A program made the position numbers and the translations under genes. DNA of 64,000 bases from NCBI RefSeq assembly GCF_030283145.1, contig NZ_JASNWE010000004.1, positions 372,001-436,000 of the forward strand, in the 5' to 3' direction. Positions 42,093 to 51,286 of the stretch are shown piece after piece (the stretch's first letter is position 1; every line of letters begins with the position of its first letter). This stretch comes from Actinomadura xylanilytica (GTDB taxonomy: Bacteria > Actinomycetota > Actinomycetes > Streptosporangiales > Streptosporangiaceae). The notes under the pieces are model-generated. The model searched no databases, had not been told where the DNA came from, and worked only from the letters and a program-made list of their open reading frames with translations.

Positions 42093-43022
42093 ATGCCACA
42101 GAGTCACGGCACGCGCAGGCGTACCTCCGTCCCCGCCCCCCGCAAGCCCGCTGAGCAGCGGCGGAGGGGCGAACGGGGCCGGGGGTCACGGCACGCACCG
42201 GCCCCGATCGAGCCCCGCGACGACGCCCGGGACGAGGCCCGCGACGAGGCCCGCGACGAGCCGTACGACGCGCTGGCGGGCCACGGCCCGGACGACCCCT
42301 ACGACCCGTACGGCGACCTTCACGGCACCCAGGGGTTCCAGGCGCCCGGCCACCCTCCGCGCCCGTCCGCCGGGCGAAGACTCTGGCGGGCGCTCACGCA
42401 CAACGTCACCATCACGGTGGCGGCGATCTGCGCCCTCGTCGCGACCGTCGCGTTCGTCGACCTCGGCGGCCTGGCCGGGGGCAACCCGCCGCCGAAGGCC
42501 GCGGGGCGGGGTCAGTCGGCCAACGACATGCTCGCGATGCTGACCACGTCCGACATGGACCCGATCGCGGCCGACACGGTCGCGGTGGCCAAGAAGCGGG
42601 CCTACGAGAAGCACGTGAAGGAGCTCGAGGAGCTCAAGAAGAAGGCCAAGCGCGACGCCAAGGCCCGCGCGAAGCTCAAGGCCGAGAAGGAGCGCGAGCG
42701 CCTGGCCAAGTCCAACCCGAGCGCCGGGCAGAACAAGCAGTACGGCAAGAAGATGAGCGCGCTCAAGGGCTGGGGCCGCTGCTGGTCCTCGCTCGAGACG
42801 CTCTGGATGCACGAGAGCGGCTGGAACGAGCGCGCGGTCAACCCGGGCAGCGGCGCGTACGGCATCCCGCAGGCGCTGCCGGGGTCCAAGCTCGCGAGCT
42901 CGGGCTCGGACTGGCGCACCAGCTCCCCCACCCAGATCGCGTGGGGACTCGGCTACATCAAGGCCCGCTACAAGGACCCCTGCGGCGCCTGGGCCTGGTG
43001 GCAGGCCCACAACTGGTACTGA
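42093..43022 (+). CDS. Membrane-anchored lytic transglycosylase-like (SLT/aggregation-promoting-factor-type) protein
   Basis: 309 residues from ATG 42093; the frame is open to 42027. A basic, then Asp/Arg-repeat N-terminus (DDARDEARDEARDEPYD) precedes one helix (ITVAAICALVATVAFVDL, about 107-124), a charged coiled coil (EKHVKELEELKKKAKRDAKA), and a C-terminal domain with WMHESGWNERAVNPGSGAYG, IPQALPGSKL and AWAWWQAHNWY. This is typical of actinobacterial extracellular SLT-like proteins, with the Glu of HESGWN as catalytic acid. Probable cell-wall glycan cleavage. Confidence 0.85.
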   Translation: MPQSHGTRRRTSVPAPRKPAEQRRRGERGRGSRHAPAPIEPRDDARDEARDEARDEPYDALAGHGPDDPYDPYGDLHGTQGFQAPGHPPRPSAGRRLWRALTHNVTITVAAICALVATVAFVDLGGLAGGNPPPKAAGRGQSANDMLAMLTTSDMDPIAADTVAVAKKRAYEKHVKELEELKKKAKRDAKARAKLKAEKERERLAKSNPSAGQNKQYGKKMSALKGWGRCWSSLETLWMHESGWNERAVNPGSGAYGIPQALPGSKLASSGSDWRTSSPTQIAWGLGYIKARYKDPCGAWAWWQAHNWY

Positions 43023-43075
43023 CCCGTCGAGGTGGGCGCTTGGTGCCGCGGCCCCCGCGGAGGCACCATGTGGGG

Positions 43076-43852
43076 ATGCGGACGAGCAGAGCGCGGCAGT
43101 CGAACGGCTCCGGTGAGCTGAGCGGCGCGGGCGGTGACGGCGGCGACCCGGGCGGCGGCGGCGAGGGCGGTGGGGGCGAGAGCCCGGCCGGACGCGGTCC
43201 AGGCGGCGCAGAAGGCCCGAGCGGCGGCGCAGGCGGTGCCGCGGGTTCGGGCACCGGACGGCAGTGGGCACGGGCCGACGCGACGCGTCAGGCGCTGCTG
43301 GCGGCTGCGCAGCGGGTCTTCGCCGACCGCGGGTACGGCGACGCGGGCATCGCCGAGATCGTCGAGCGGTCCGGCATCAGTGTGGGCAGCCTCTACCACC
43401 ACTACGGCGGCAAGTCCGGGCTGTACCTGGCGCTGTGGGAGGAGCTGACCGCCGAGCAGGAGGCGAGCGCGACGCAGACCGTCTCGGCCGCGCGCGGGGA
43501 CGGCGAGACCGACCCGATCGCGCTGTTCACCGCCGGGGCCCGCGCCTACCTGCGGGTCTGCTGGGAGCACCGGGAGGCCGCGCGGCTGTTCCACGGCGGC
43601 GAGGGCCCGTCGGGGTTCTCGCTGATGCGGCGCAGCCGCGCCCAGAAGTGGATCGGCCAGAACACCAAGCTCCTGCGCGGCGGCGCCGCACCGCCCGTCC
43701 CGGCGGAGGGACGCGGCGAGCAGGTGCTGAGCCTGGTCCTGACCACCGTGATCGGCGAGGCGGGCCGCGAGATCGCCACCGCCGAAGACGAGACCGAGGC
43801 GAGCGAGATCATCGACGAGGTGTGCCGCATCCTGATCCGGCTGGCGGGCTGA
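43076..43852 (+). CDS. TetR-family regulator with Gly-rich N-terminal extension
   Basis: 258 residues from ATG 43076. About 60 residues of Gly/Ser/Ala-rich sequence precede the TetR HTH (RQALLAAAQRVFADRGYGDAG, SGISVGSLYHHYGGKSGLYLAL). The C-terminal ligand domain includes RVCWEHREAARLFHGG. The unusual N-terminus is possibly non-translated if the true start is internal (for example a later GTG). Target unknown. Confidence 0.83.
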   Translation: MRTSRARQSNGSGELSGAGGDGGDPGGGGEGGGGESPAGRGPGGAEGPSGGAGGAAGSGTGRQWARADATRQALLAAAQRVFADRGYGDAGIAEIVERSGISVGSLYHHYGGKSGLYLALWEELTAEQEASATQTVSAARGDGETDPIALFTAGARAYLRVCWEHREAARLFHGGEGPSGFSLMRRSRAQKWIGQNTKLLRGGAAPPVPAEGRGEQVLSLVLTTVIGEAGREIATAEDETEASEIIDEVCRILIRLAG

Positions 43853-43870
43853 CCCGGCCCGCGCCCGCCT

Positions 43871-45001
43871 TCAGAGGCGGACGGCGCGGGTCGGCTTGAG
43901 CGGCGGCCAGGCGATCCGCAGGGAGCGGACGGGCGCGGGCTGGGAGGGCAGGGTCCGCAGCCTCGCCTCCGTGATGCGCTTGCCGGCGAGCTGGAGGTGG
44001 AGCCGGCCGGAGCGGCGCAGCGGGGCGCCCGCGCGGCGGGAGAGCTGGAGCCGGAGCAGCAGCAGCGTCACCGACGCGGTCATCGCGGCCAGGAAGCCCG
44101 CCTGGATCGACATCAGGTCCTCGACGCTGAGGTCGTCGCCGGCCTCGGGACGCAGGCCGGCGACCGGCACCATCGGCATGGCGCTCGGCGCGATCTGCGG
44201 CGAGGTGACCGGCGGCAGCGCCACCTGGGGGGCGGTCACGCCGGGCAGCGCGCTGCTGAACGGGGTGCCGCCGGACCCGGTCAGCGGCGGGACGCCGGAG
44301 GGCAGGTCGGTGCCGGGCGGCAGCGCCCCGGAGGCGTCGGTGATCACGAGCTTGTAGGACCGGGTGCGGGTGGCGGCCTTGCTGGCCGACAGCCGCGCGG
44401 TCAGCGTGATCGTGCCGGGTTTCGCCGCCGCCGCGGCGCGCACCGTCACCAGCGCGGACGCGCCACCGCCGCCGACGCTGCCGAGGCCCTGGCTGCCGGG
44501 GCTGACCGAGGCGCCGCCGGACGCCGACATCCGCAGGACGGCGTTGTGGGCCGTCGCGCGGGCGGACGAGGCCCGCACGGTCGCGGTGATCGAGCCGCCC
44601 GGCCGCATCGTGGCCGCCGACACCGAGAGCCCAAGGTCCAGCGACGGGTTCTTCCCGCCGTCGCCCGGCGGATGGGTCGTGGGCGGATCGGTCGGCGGAT
44701 CGGTCGTCGGCGGGTCCGTCGGCGGGTCCGTCGTCGGCGGGTCGGTCGGGGGGTCGGTCGTCGGCGGGTCCGTGGGCGGATCGGTCGTCGGCGGATCGGT
44801 CGGCGGGTCCGTCGTGGGCGGATCGGTCGGGGGGTCGGTCGTCGGCGGGTCCGTGGGCGGATCGGTCGTCGGCGGATCGGCCGTCGGACTTTCGGTCGTG
44901 GGCGTGGTATCGGCGATCACCGGCGGCGCGGAGGAAACGGCGATGACCGCCATCACGCCGAGCCCCGCGAGAATCCTTCCGCCGGCCGATCGTGAATCCA
45001 C
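43871..45001 (-). CDS. Secreted or surface protein with Thr-Asp-Pro-Pro repeats and C-terminal membrane helix
   Basis: 376 residues from a GTG at 45001. Signal peptide (ILAGLGVMAVIAVSSAPPVIA), then about 80 residues of TDPPTDPPT repeat, an Ig/CARDB-like domain (ASAATMR... with SITATVRASSARATAHNAVL and KPGTITLTARLSA), a Pro-rich segment and one helix (FLAAMTASVTLLLLRL) followed by a basic tail. It looks like a wall-spanning stalk holding a small beta domain. No enzyme motif is visible. Confidence 0.75.
   Translation of the reverse strand: MDSRSAGGRILAGLGVMAVIAVSSAPPVIADTTPTTESPTADPPTTDPPTDPPTTDPPTDPPTTDPPTDPPTTDPPTDPPTTDPPTDPPTTDPPTDPPTTDPPTDPPTTHPPGDGGKNPSLDLGLSVSAATMRPGGSITATVRASSARATAHNAVLRMSASGGASVSPGSQGLGSVGGGGASALVTVRAAAAAKPGTITLTARLSASKAATRTRSYKLVITDASGALPPGTDLPSGVPPLTGSGGTPFSSALPGVTAPQVALPPVTSPQIAPSAMPMVPVAGLRPEAGDDLSVEDLMSIQAGFLAAMTASVTLLLLRLQLSRRAGAPLRRSGRLHLQLAGKRITEARLRTLPSQPAPVRSLRIAWPPLKPTRAVRL
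44676..44885. repeat. In-frame 9- to 27-bp tandem repeats encoding TDPPTDPPT
   Basis: GGATCGGTCGGCGG-like units recur with GGGTCC variants. Period-9 and longer periods are nested, so copy number could change by slippage without frameshift. It is coding sequence of the surface protein at 43871-45001. Confidence 0.8.
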
Positions 45002-45162
45002 CCTGCCTCCACCTCCACCGCGTCACGGCGCTCGCCCCGCCTGTATCGAATTGCATGGAAGCACGCGGTGAATGGGCGGATCAACCCTGGCCGGAAACCT
45101 TGGTGCCGATTGCTCATCCAGGCGATGAACGGCAATTGCCGATTATCAACCGGTGCGCGTTC

Positions 45163-46389
45163 TCAGCCCGCGGCGCCGGTGCGCTCCGGACCGGCGGGCG
45201 CCCGCCTCCGCAGCCACATCGCGCGCAGCACCACCTCGATCGCGAACCGCGCGTCCGGTTCGGTGAGCCGGTCGCCGAGGGCGCCCTCGAGCTGCCGCAT
45301 CCGGTACCGGACGGTCTGCGGGTGGATGTTCAGCTCCTCGGCGATGCCGGCCGCGGTGCCGCGGATCATCAGCCAGGTGCGGAGCGTGTCGAGCAGCCGG
45401 TCCCGCTGCCGGGCGCCGAGCCCGGCCATCTCGCCGAGGTGGCGGCGCGCGAGCTGGTCGATCAGCGCCTGGTCCGACAGCAGCCACAGCGTGATCAGGT
45501 GGTCCTCGCAGCAGGTCACCGGGCCGTTGCCGAGCAGCCCGGCCTCGACCAGGCCGAGGGCCTGCCGGGCCCAGCGCAGCGAGTCGGCGGCCTGCGCGAC
45601 CGGCACGGTCAGCCCGACGGCGATCTGGCCCTCGGGCATCGCCTGGGCGAGCATCCGGCGCCGTTCGGCGGTCGGCTCCCCTGGGACGAGCAGCAGCGGT
45701 TCGGCGGCGGTGAGGTCGGCGAGCACGTCGGCGTCCAGCGCGGCCCGCACGCAGGGGGCGCCGGACGGCACGGCGATCAGCGTCACCTCGTCCGGGACGG
45801 GCCAGCCCGCGCGCCCGGCCAGCTCGTCCAGGACCCGGCTGGACGCGGGCGGGCGGCGGAGCATCAGCTCCAGCAGCCGCCGCCGGTGCCCCTCGGTCTC
45901 CTCGTCCGGGCGCGCGTCGACGTAGCCCTCCAGCGCGAGCCCGGCGAGCTCGTCGATGTAGGCGAACAGCGCGTCGGCGAGCTCGGCCATGACGGTGGAC
46001 GACAGGTGCCGCCGCGGGCCGACCTTCATGATGCGGCGCCAGGCCACCTGCGCGCCGACGCGGAACGCGGCCTGGAGGGTGTCGAGGGTGCGGCCCTCCA
46101 GCGCCTCGAAGCGGCCGAGCCTGCGGTAGGTCTCGTCGTGCCGCTCGCGGGAGGCCAGCGGGTTGGCGACCTGGTCCACGAAGTGGGTCAGGGCGCGTTC
46201 GACACCGATCCGCAGCGCCTCCACGTACGGGCCCTGCATGGGCCGGCCGTACTCGGGGATGGTCCGGCGCACCTCGTGGATGATCTCGTGCGCGAGGCTG
46301 GGCAGCTCCGGCCGCATGAGCACGGCCAGGCGCCTGGGCAGCCGGGGAGACCGCCGGTCGAGGACCCCCGGGTCGAGCGTCTGCGTCAT
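45163..46389 (-). CDS. PucR-family transcriptional regulator (paralogue 1)
   Basis: 408 residues from ATG 46389 (GGAGG 8 nt upstream). Contains a helical N-terminal region (LFAYIDELAGLALEGYV), a GGDEF-like middle domain without catalytic motif, and the C-terminal HTH_30 (AEELNIHPQTVRYRMRQLEGALGDRL). Its neighbour at 46641-47861 is a clear paralogue, so the pair arose by tandem duplication. Regulated genes are unknown; the adjacent surface protein is transcribed the same way. Confidence 0.88.
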   Translation of the reverse strand: MTQTLDPGVLDRRSPRLPRRLAVLMRPELPSLAHEIIHEVRRTIPEYGRPMQGPYVEALRIGVERALTHFVDQVANPLASRERHDETYRRLGRFEALEGRTLDTLQAAFRVGAQVAWRRIMKVGPRRHLSSTVMAELADALFAYIDELAGLALEGYVDARPDEETEGHRRRLLELMLRRPPASSRVLDELAGRAGWPVPDEVTLIAVPSGAPCVRAALDADVLADLTAAEPLLLVPGEPTAERRRMLAQAMPEGQIAVGLTVPVAQAADSLRWARQALGLVEAGLLGNGPVTCCEDHLITLWLLSDQALIDQLARRHLGEMAGLGARQRDRLLDTLRTWLMIRGTAAGIAEELNIHPQTVRYRMRQLEGALGDRLTEPDARFAIEVVLRAMWLRRRAPAGPERTGAAG

Positions 46390-46546
46390 CGGTGACACCT
46401 CCGAGAGCACCGCCGTCACGGGCCCTGGCGTGTCATCGGGCGGGGCACCCGGCGTCCCGGACGGTCGGCGTACGGCAAAAGGCGTCGAGAGCGCACCGAG
46501 CGGGGGACCCCTGTGCGCCCCCGTACAGGTGAGGTGAAGCACACCG

Positions 46547-46574
46547 AAGGTAGATCAAGTGAACAGGGATTCAA
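46547..46574 (-). promoter_or_regulatory. Possible promoter of PucR paralogue 1
   Basis: Minus strand TTGAAT (46569-46574), a 16-nt spacer and TACCTT (46547-46552), within an AT-rich stretch between the two PucR genes, about 150 bp before the start codon. Confidence 0.35.
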
Positions 46575-46640
46575 GGTAAAGAAAACTTAAAATCACCATA
46601 GGTGGCCCGCGGGGCACGGACCGTCCGGCGAATCGGACGT

Positions 46641-47861
46641 TCACCGCAGCGACGGCCTCCGCTCCCGCAGCCGGTGCGCCCGCAGCACCGCGTCGAGCAC
46701 GAACCGCGAGTCGGGGTCGGCGAGCTGCTCGTCGAACGTCTCGCTGATCTGCCGCATCCGGTACCGGACGGTCTGCGGATGCACCCTCAGCCGGCGCGCC
46801 GTCTCGACCGCGTTCCCCTGCGCCTCCAGCCACGCGCCCAGGGTTTCGGTCATGCGCAACCGCTGTCCCCGGCCCATCCGGGCGAGCGCGGACAGCTCCC
46901 GCCGCGCGAGCTGATCGAGCAGGGCGCCGTCCGACAGCAGCCACAGCGCCAGCATGTGGTGCTCGCACAGCGTCGGGCCGCCGTCCTCCACGACGCCGGC
47001 CTCGACCAGGGCGAGCGTCTCCTTGGCCCAGCGCAGCGAGTCGGCCGCGTCGGCGAGCGGAACGGTCAGCCCCACGACCGACCGCCGCTCCGGCAGCGCG
47101 GCGACGAGCATCTCGCGGCGGGACGCGTCGAACGGGCCCGGCAGCAGCAGGTGCGGTTCGGTGTCGCCGAGGTCGGCGAGGACGTCGCCGCCCAGCGCGG
47201 CCCGGACGCACCGCGCCCCGACCGGCAGCGCCACCATCGTCACCTCGCCGGGCACGGTCCAGCCCGCCTCGGCGGCGGGCTCCTCCAGCGCGGTGCCCGG
47301 CACGCCCGGACGCCGCAGTACCAGGCGCAGCAGCCGCCGCTGGTGGTCGACCAGCTCGTCCGCCGACCGGGACCGCGCCTCCAGGTATCCCTGCACCGAC
47401 AGCGACGCCAGCTCGTCGATGTAGGCGAACAGCGCGTCGGCGAGCTGGGTCATCACCGCGGGCGACAGCCGCCCGCGCCGTCCGACCTGGGCGACGCGCC
47501 GCCACGCGACCTGGACCCCGATCCGGTACGCGGCCTGGAGCGCGTCCAGGCTGCGGCCCTCGTACGCCTCGCTGCGCCCGAGCGCGCGGCACAGCTCGTC
47601 GCGCCGCTCGTGCGTCTCGCGCGACCCGGCGACCTGGTCGACGAACGCCTGCATCGCCTGCTCGACGCTCACCCTGATCGGGGGCCGCCCGGACCTGGCC
47701 GCCTCGGGCGGACGGGTCGGGCGGGCGTACTCGGCGACGCAGCTGCGGACCTCGCTGATCACTTCTTCGGCCAGCGACGGCAATTCGGCGCTCAGAATGG
47801 CGATGACCTGCGGGGGCATTGGGCCGGGACGGTGCGCGCGCCCGGCGCGGGTCTCCGTCAT
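46641..47861 (-). CDS. PucR-family transcriptional regulator (paralogue 2)
   Basis: 406 residues from ATG 47861. The same architecture as paralogue 1: LPSLAEEVISEVRSCVAEY near the start, ADALFAYIDELASLSVQGYLEAR in the middle and ARRLRVHPQTVRYRMRQISETFDEQL at the HTH. The 251-bp spacer between the two carries a separate promoter, so they can be expressed apart. Confidence 0.88.
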   Translation of the reverse strand: MTETRAGRAHRPGPMPPQVIAILSAELPSLAEEVISEVRSCVAEYARPTRPPEAARSGRPPIRVSVEQAMQAFVDQVAGSRETHERRDELCRALGRSEAYEGRSLDALQAAYRIGVQVAWRRVAQVGRRGRLSPAVMTQLADALFAYIDELASLSVQGYLEARSRSADELVDHQRRLLRLVLRRPGVPGTALEEPAAEAGWTVPGEVTMVALPVGARCVRAALGGDVLADLGDTEPHLLLPGPFDASRREMLVAALPERRSVVGLTVPLADAADSLRWAKETLALVEAGVVEDGGPTLCEHHMLALWLLSDGALLDQLARRELSALARMGRGQRLRMTETLGAWLEAQGNAVETARRLRVHPQTVRYRMRQISETFDEQLADPDSRFVLDAVLRAHRLRERRPSLR

Positions 47862-48081
47862 GGCCGTCCCCCTTCTCTCGCCGAGAATGCCTGATCGTCC
47901 CGTTAAACGTAACCCAAGCCCGCGTGCAGCGCACCATTCAGCAGAAGGTTCCGCGACGAAATCCACACAGGCCGGGCGGCCCGCTCACCCGGAGACAGAA
48001 TGGCACTCGCATTTGATCAGCCACTGACAATGCGGCGGCGGATCGCCGATGAATTGTTATCCCGGGGACGGAGGGGGGACG

Positions 48082-48636
48082 TCAGGCGGTCGCGGGGTCG
48101 TTCCCGCGGATCACGGTGTAGAGGCTTCCGGCGAGGAGGACCACGCCTGAGAGGACGCCGCTGATGAGCGGGACCCATTCGACCGCCGAGGTGGCCGCCG
48201 TGACGAGGCCCGCAGCACCGAGCACCGTGAGCACCGCGCCCGGGACCGCGATGGTGCGCTCCTTCCAGACGGCCATCAGCACGACGAAGTGGACGCCGAC
48301 GATCAGGGCGATCCACGCGACGATCGCCTCCTCGGGCGCGTCCAGCCGCCGGATGGAGAAGATGCCGAGGGCGATCAGCGCGAACTCCACCAGCACCACG
48401 ATCCCGTACCTCCCGCCGAACATGCCGCCGGCGGCGGGCCCCGGCGCCGGCTCGGGGGCGGAGCCGGGGCGCCGGAGCCCGCGCATGCCGAGCATGAGCA
48501 CCGCGGCGAAGGCGACGACCGCGATCACCCGGAGCGGGATCCCCACTGCCTTGGCGAGCGGGTCGTGCGCGTTCGCGAGGACGAACGCCATCCCGAAGCT
48601 CGCACCGATGAGGAGTCCGATCAATCGCTGAGGCAT
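48082..48636 (-). CDS. Six-helix membrane protein of unknown function
   Basis: 184 residues with six hydrophobic segments (for example RLIGLLIGASFGMAFVLA, IPLRVIAVVAFAAVLMLG, AIVAWIALIVGVHFVVLM). No charged catalytic motif stands out. Resembles small uncharacterised actinobacterial membrane proteins. The tandem-MarR gene follows upstream in the same direction (stop 70 bp before its start), so they may share transcription. Confidence 0.7.
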   Translation of the reverse strand: MPQRLIGLLIGASFGMAFVLANAHDPLAKAVGIPLRVIAVVAFAAVLMLGMRGLRRPGSAPEPAPGPAAGGMFGGRYGIVVLVEFALIALGIFSIRRLDAPEEAIVAWIALIVGVHFVVLMAVWKERTIAVPGAVLTVLGAAGLVTAATSAVEWVPLISGVLSGVVLLAGSLYTVIRGNDPATA

Positions 48637-48705
48637 CCGGACAAATTATCAGGACATTTCACCCTCTTCGTGCCGTCCGAATCCCGGGCGGCGAGGGGCC
48701 GGGGC

Positions 48706-49575
48706 TCAGCCGATGAGGGCGGTCAGCAGGGCGTTCAGCTCGGCGGTCCCGGCCCGGCCGAGCCCACCCGCGAGATCGCGCTGGGCGCCGTCCTCGGCGG
48801 CGAGCGCCTGGGCGAGGTAGTCGTCGCCGCGCGGGCTCAGTCGGAGGACGTGCTCGCGGCGGTCGGCCGGGTTCCGGTCGCGCAGGATCAGCCCGGCCGA
48901 GTGGTAGTCGTCGATCGCCTGGACGATCGTCGGCGCGGTGACGCCCATCCCGGCGGCGAGCCGCTCCTGGGTGCAGGGCTGAGCGGACTCCAGCGTCATC
49001 AGCATCCGGACGCAGCGCGGCTCCAGGCCGAGCCCGCGCAGCGACTCCTCGCGCCGGGCGCGCAGCCGCTGGGCGGCGCGGTCGGCGAGATGGCCCGTCC
49101 AGCCCGCGAACGCCTCGGGCAGCTCGGCGGTGACGTCCGGGACGATCCGGCCGAGCAGCGCGTTCAGCCGGTCCCGCCCGCCGGCGCCGAGCGGGGCGGC
49201 GAGCGCGGTCTCGGCCGCCTCGACGGACGCGCGCATGGAGCTCAGCGCCGCGCGGCCCCCGGTGGTGACGGCCAGGGCGTAGCGGCGGCGGTCGGCGGCG
49301 TCGCGCTCCCTGCGGACCAGCTCCGCGCCCTCCAGGCCGTCGATCACCGAGATCATCACCGTCCGGTTGACGTCGAGCAGCTGCCCGAGCGCCGCCTGGG
49401 ACAGCGGGCGGTCGGCCAGGACGCCGAGGATCGCCAGGTCGCGCGGGCTGCGCCCGGCGGGCAGCGCGGCCAGGTCGGCCTCGTTCAGCCGCAGGAAGGC
49501 CAGCCGCGCCAGGTAGCCGGTGTGGGCGGCGAGCCTGGGCTCGATCAGCGCGCCCGCGCTGTCAGTCACCGTCAC
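48706..49575 (-). CDS. Regulator with two tandem MarR domains
   Basis: 289 residues, about twice a normal MarR. Domain 1 has LSQAALGQLLDVNRTVMISVIDGLEGAELV and wing RERDAADRRRYALAVT; domain 2 has TQERLAAGMGVTAPTIVQAIDDYHSAGLI and wing RNPADRREHVLRLSPRG. A single chain thus carries both DNA-reading heads of a MarR dimer. Divergent from an MFS exporter operon, with two similar palindromes (49601-49613 and 49649-49661) in between. Autoregulation and drug-triggered derepression of the exporter is the expected scheme. Confidence 0.87.
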   Translation of the reverse strand: MTVTDSAGALIEPRLAAHTGYLARLAFLRLNEADLAALPAGRSPRDLAILGVLADRPLSQAALGQLLDVNRTVMISVIDGLEGAELVRRERDAADRRRYALAVTTGGRAALSSMRASVEAAETALAAPLGAGGRDRLNALLGRIVPDVTAELPEAFAGWTGHLADRAAQRLRARREESLRGLGLEPRCVRMLMTLESAQPCTQERLAAGMGVTAPTIVQAIDDYHSAGLILRDRNPADRREHVLRLSPRGDDYLAQALAAEDGAQRDLAGGLGRAGTAELNALLTALIG

Positions 49576-49600
49576 CCCCGCGACGATAGCAAACCCGGCG

Positions 49601-49613
49601 GACGGTTAGCCGT
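49601..49613. promoter_or_regulatory. MarR operator candidate 1
   Basis: GACGGTTAGCCGT, related to the perfect palindrome at 49649-49661; 26 bp before the start of the tandem-MarR gene. Confidence 0.5.
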
Positions 49614-49630
49614 GAGGATACTTAGGTGAG

Positions 49631-49661
49631 TTGACGATTAACGAGAGTGACGGTTACCGTC
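49631..49661 (+). promoter_or_regulatory. Exporter promoter overlapped by MarR operator candidate 2
   Basis: TTGACG (49631-49636) and TACCGT (49655-49660) with an 18-nt spacer form a promoter for the exporter gene. The -10 lies inside the perfect palindrome GACGGTTACCGTC (49649-49661), so a bound repressor would block RNA polymerase. Confidence 0.6.
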
Positions 49662-49694
49662 GGCGCGTCAGAACGCACCTGGGAAGGGACACCG

Positions 49695-51275
49695 ATGGCA
49701 CCGAAGTGGTGGACGCTGATCGCCGTCGTGACCGGCGTCTTCATGCTGGTCCTGGACATCACGATCGTGAACGTGGCGCTGCCCGACATCGGGCGGGACT
49801 TCGACTCGCCCCTGTCGGACCTGCAATGGGTCATCGACGCCTACGCGCTCGCGCTGGCGGCCGGGCTGCTCACCGGCGGCTCGCTCGCCGACCTGTGGGG
49901 ACGGCGCCGGCTGTACGCGGCGGGCCTGGCGATCTTCACCGCCGGGTCGCTGCTGTGCGGGCTGGCGACCGGGCCGCTGTTCCTGTCGCTGGCCCGCGCG
50001 GGGCAGGGCGTCGGCGGCGCGGTCGTGTGGGCCACCTCGCTCGCCCTGCTCGGCGACGCGTTCCGCGGCCGGGACCGCGGCACCGCGTTCGGCATCTACG
50101 GCGGCGTCCTCGGCCTGGCCGCCGCGGTCGGGCCGCTGCTCGGGGGGCTGCTCACCAGCGGGCTGAACTGGCGGTGGATCTTCCTGGTGAACGTCCCGGT
50201 CGGGATCGCCGTCATCGCGGTGACGCTGACCAGGCTGCGGGAGTCGCGCAATCCGGCGGCGGCCCGCCCGGACTGGGCCGGCTTCGTCACCTTCAGCGCC
50301 GCCCTGTCGCTGCTGGTCTACGGGCTGATCTCCGCGGCGGAGGGCTGGTCGGAGCCGAGCGTGCGCTGGAGCCTGGCCGGCGCCGCGGCCTTCCTGGTCG
50401 CGTTCCTCGTCCTGGAGATCGTGCAGGAGCACCCGATGCTCGACCTCACGCTGTTCCGCAAGCCCACGTTCACCGGCGGGCTCGTCGCCGCATTCGGGCT
50501 GAACGCCTCGATCTACTCGCTGTTCGCCTACCTGGTGCTCTACTTCCAGCAGCAGCTCGGCCACTCCGCGGCCGAGACGGGGCTGCGGTTCCTGTCCCTG
50601 ACCGCCGCGATGTTCGTCGCCTCCACCCTCGCCGGGCGGCTGACCTCGGTGATCCCGGCCCGGCTGATGATCGGCGGCGGCTTCGTACTGATCGGCGGCG
50701 GGATCGCGCTGATGGCCGGGGTGACCGCCGGCTCCGGCTTCGGCCACCTGCTGCCCGGCATGATCATCGCGGGGACGGGCGCGGGCCTGGTCACCGTGCC
50801 GCTCGCCTCCACCGCCGTCGGCGTCGTGCCCCCGGCCCAGGCGGGCGCGGCCTCGGGGATCAACGCCACCGCCCGGCAGATCGGCATCGCGACCGGGATC
50901 GCCGCGCTCGGCTCGCTGTTCACCGCCGCGCTCCGCGACACCGTCGCCGCCGACCTGCGCGGCACGCCGCTGGCGTCCCGGGCGCGGGAGATCGCGGCCG
51001 GGGTGGAGGCGTCCGGCCCCGCCCACGCGAACGCCCTGGTGGAGCGGGCCGCGCAGCACGGCTTCGTCGACGGCCTCAACCAGATCCTGCTCATCGGCTC
51101 GGGCGTCGCCTTCAGCGCCGCCGTGCTCAGCCTGATCCTGATCCGGGGCCGCGACTTCGTCCCGCCGCCCGCCGCCGAGACCACCGGCTCCCCCGAACCC
51201 GCCGGTACCACCGCGCCTACCAGTACCGCCGCGCCCGCCAGTACCGCCGATGCCGCCGAGCCCTCCCACTCCTGA
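49695..51275 (+). CDS. MFS drug:H+ antiporter, DHA2 family (14 helices)
   Basis: 526 residues from ATG 49695 (GGAAGGG 5-11 nt upstream); an upstream GTG at 49647 lies inside the operator. Motif D1 LDITIVNVALPDIGRDF in helix 1, motif A GGSLADLWGRRRLY and motif C GGVLGLAAAVGPLLGG identify an EmrB/QacA-type exporter. A disordered Thr/Ala/Pro tail ends the protein. Likely repressed by the divergent tandem-MarR protein. The flavin oxidoreductase gene follows by 11 bp. Confidence 0.93.
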   Translation: MAPKWWTLIAVVTGVFMLVLDITIVNVALPDIGRDFDSPLSDLQWVIDAYALALAAGLLTGGSLADLWGRRRLYAAGLAIFTAGSLLCGLATGPLFLSLARAGQGVGGAVVWATSLALLGDAFRGRDRGTAFGIYGGVLGLAAAVGPLLGGLLTSGLNWRWIFLVNVPVGIAVIAVTLTRLRESRNPAAARPDWAGFVTFSAALSLLVYGLISAAEGWSEPSVRWSLAGAAAFLVAFLVLEIVQEHPMLDLTLFRKPTFTGGLVAAFGLNASIYSLFAYLVLYFQQQLGHSAAETGLRFLSLTAAMFVASTLAGRLTSVIPARLMIGGGFVLIGGGIALMAGVTAGSGFGHLLPGMIIAGTGAGLVTVPLASTAVGVVPPAQAGAASGINATARQIGIATGIAALGSLFTAALRDTVAADLRGTPLASRAREIAAGVEASGPAHANALVERAAQHGFVDGLNQILLIGSGVAFSAAVLSLILIRGRDFVPPPAAETTGSPEPAGTTAPTSTAAPASTADAAEPSHS

Positions 51276-51286
51276 AAGGCCCCGCC

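Noticed and set aside
44676..44885. Regular repeats that might be a CRISPR array
   Set aside because: The units are 9-27 bp, continuous and in frame with no unique spacers and no cas genes; they encode the TDPP stalk.
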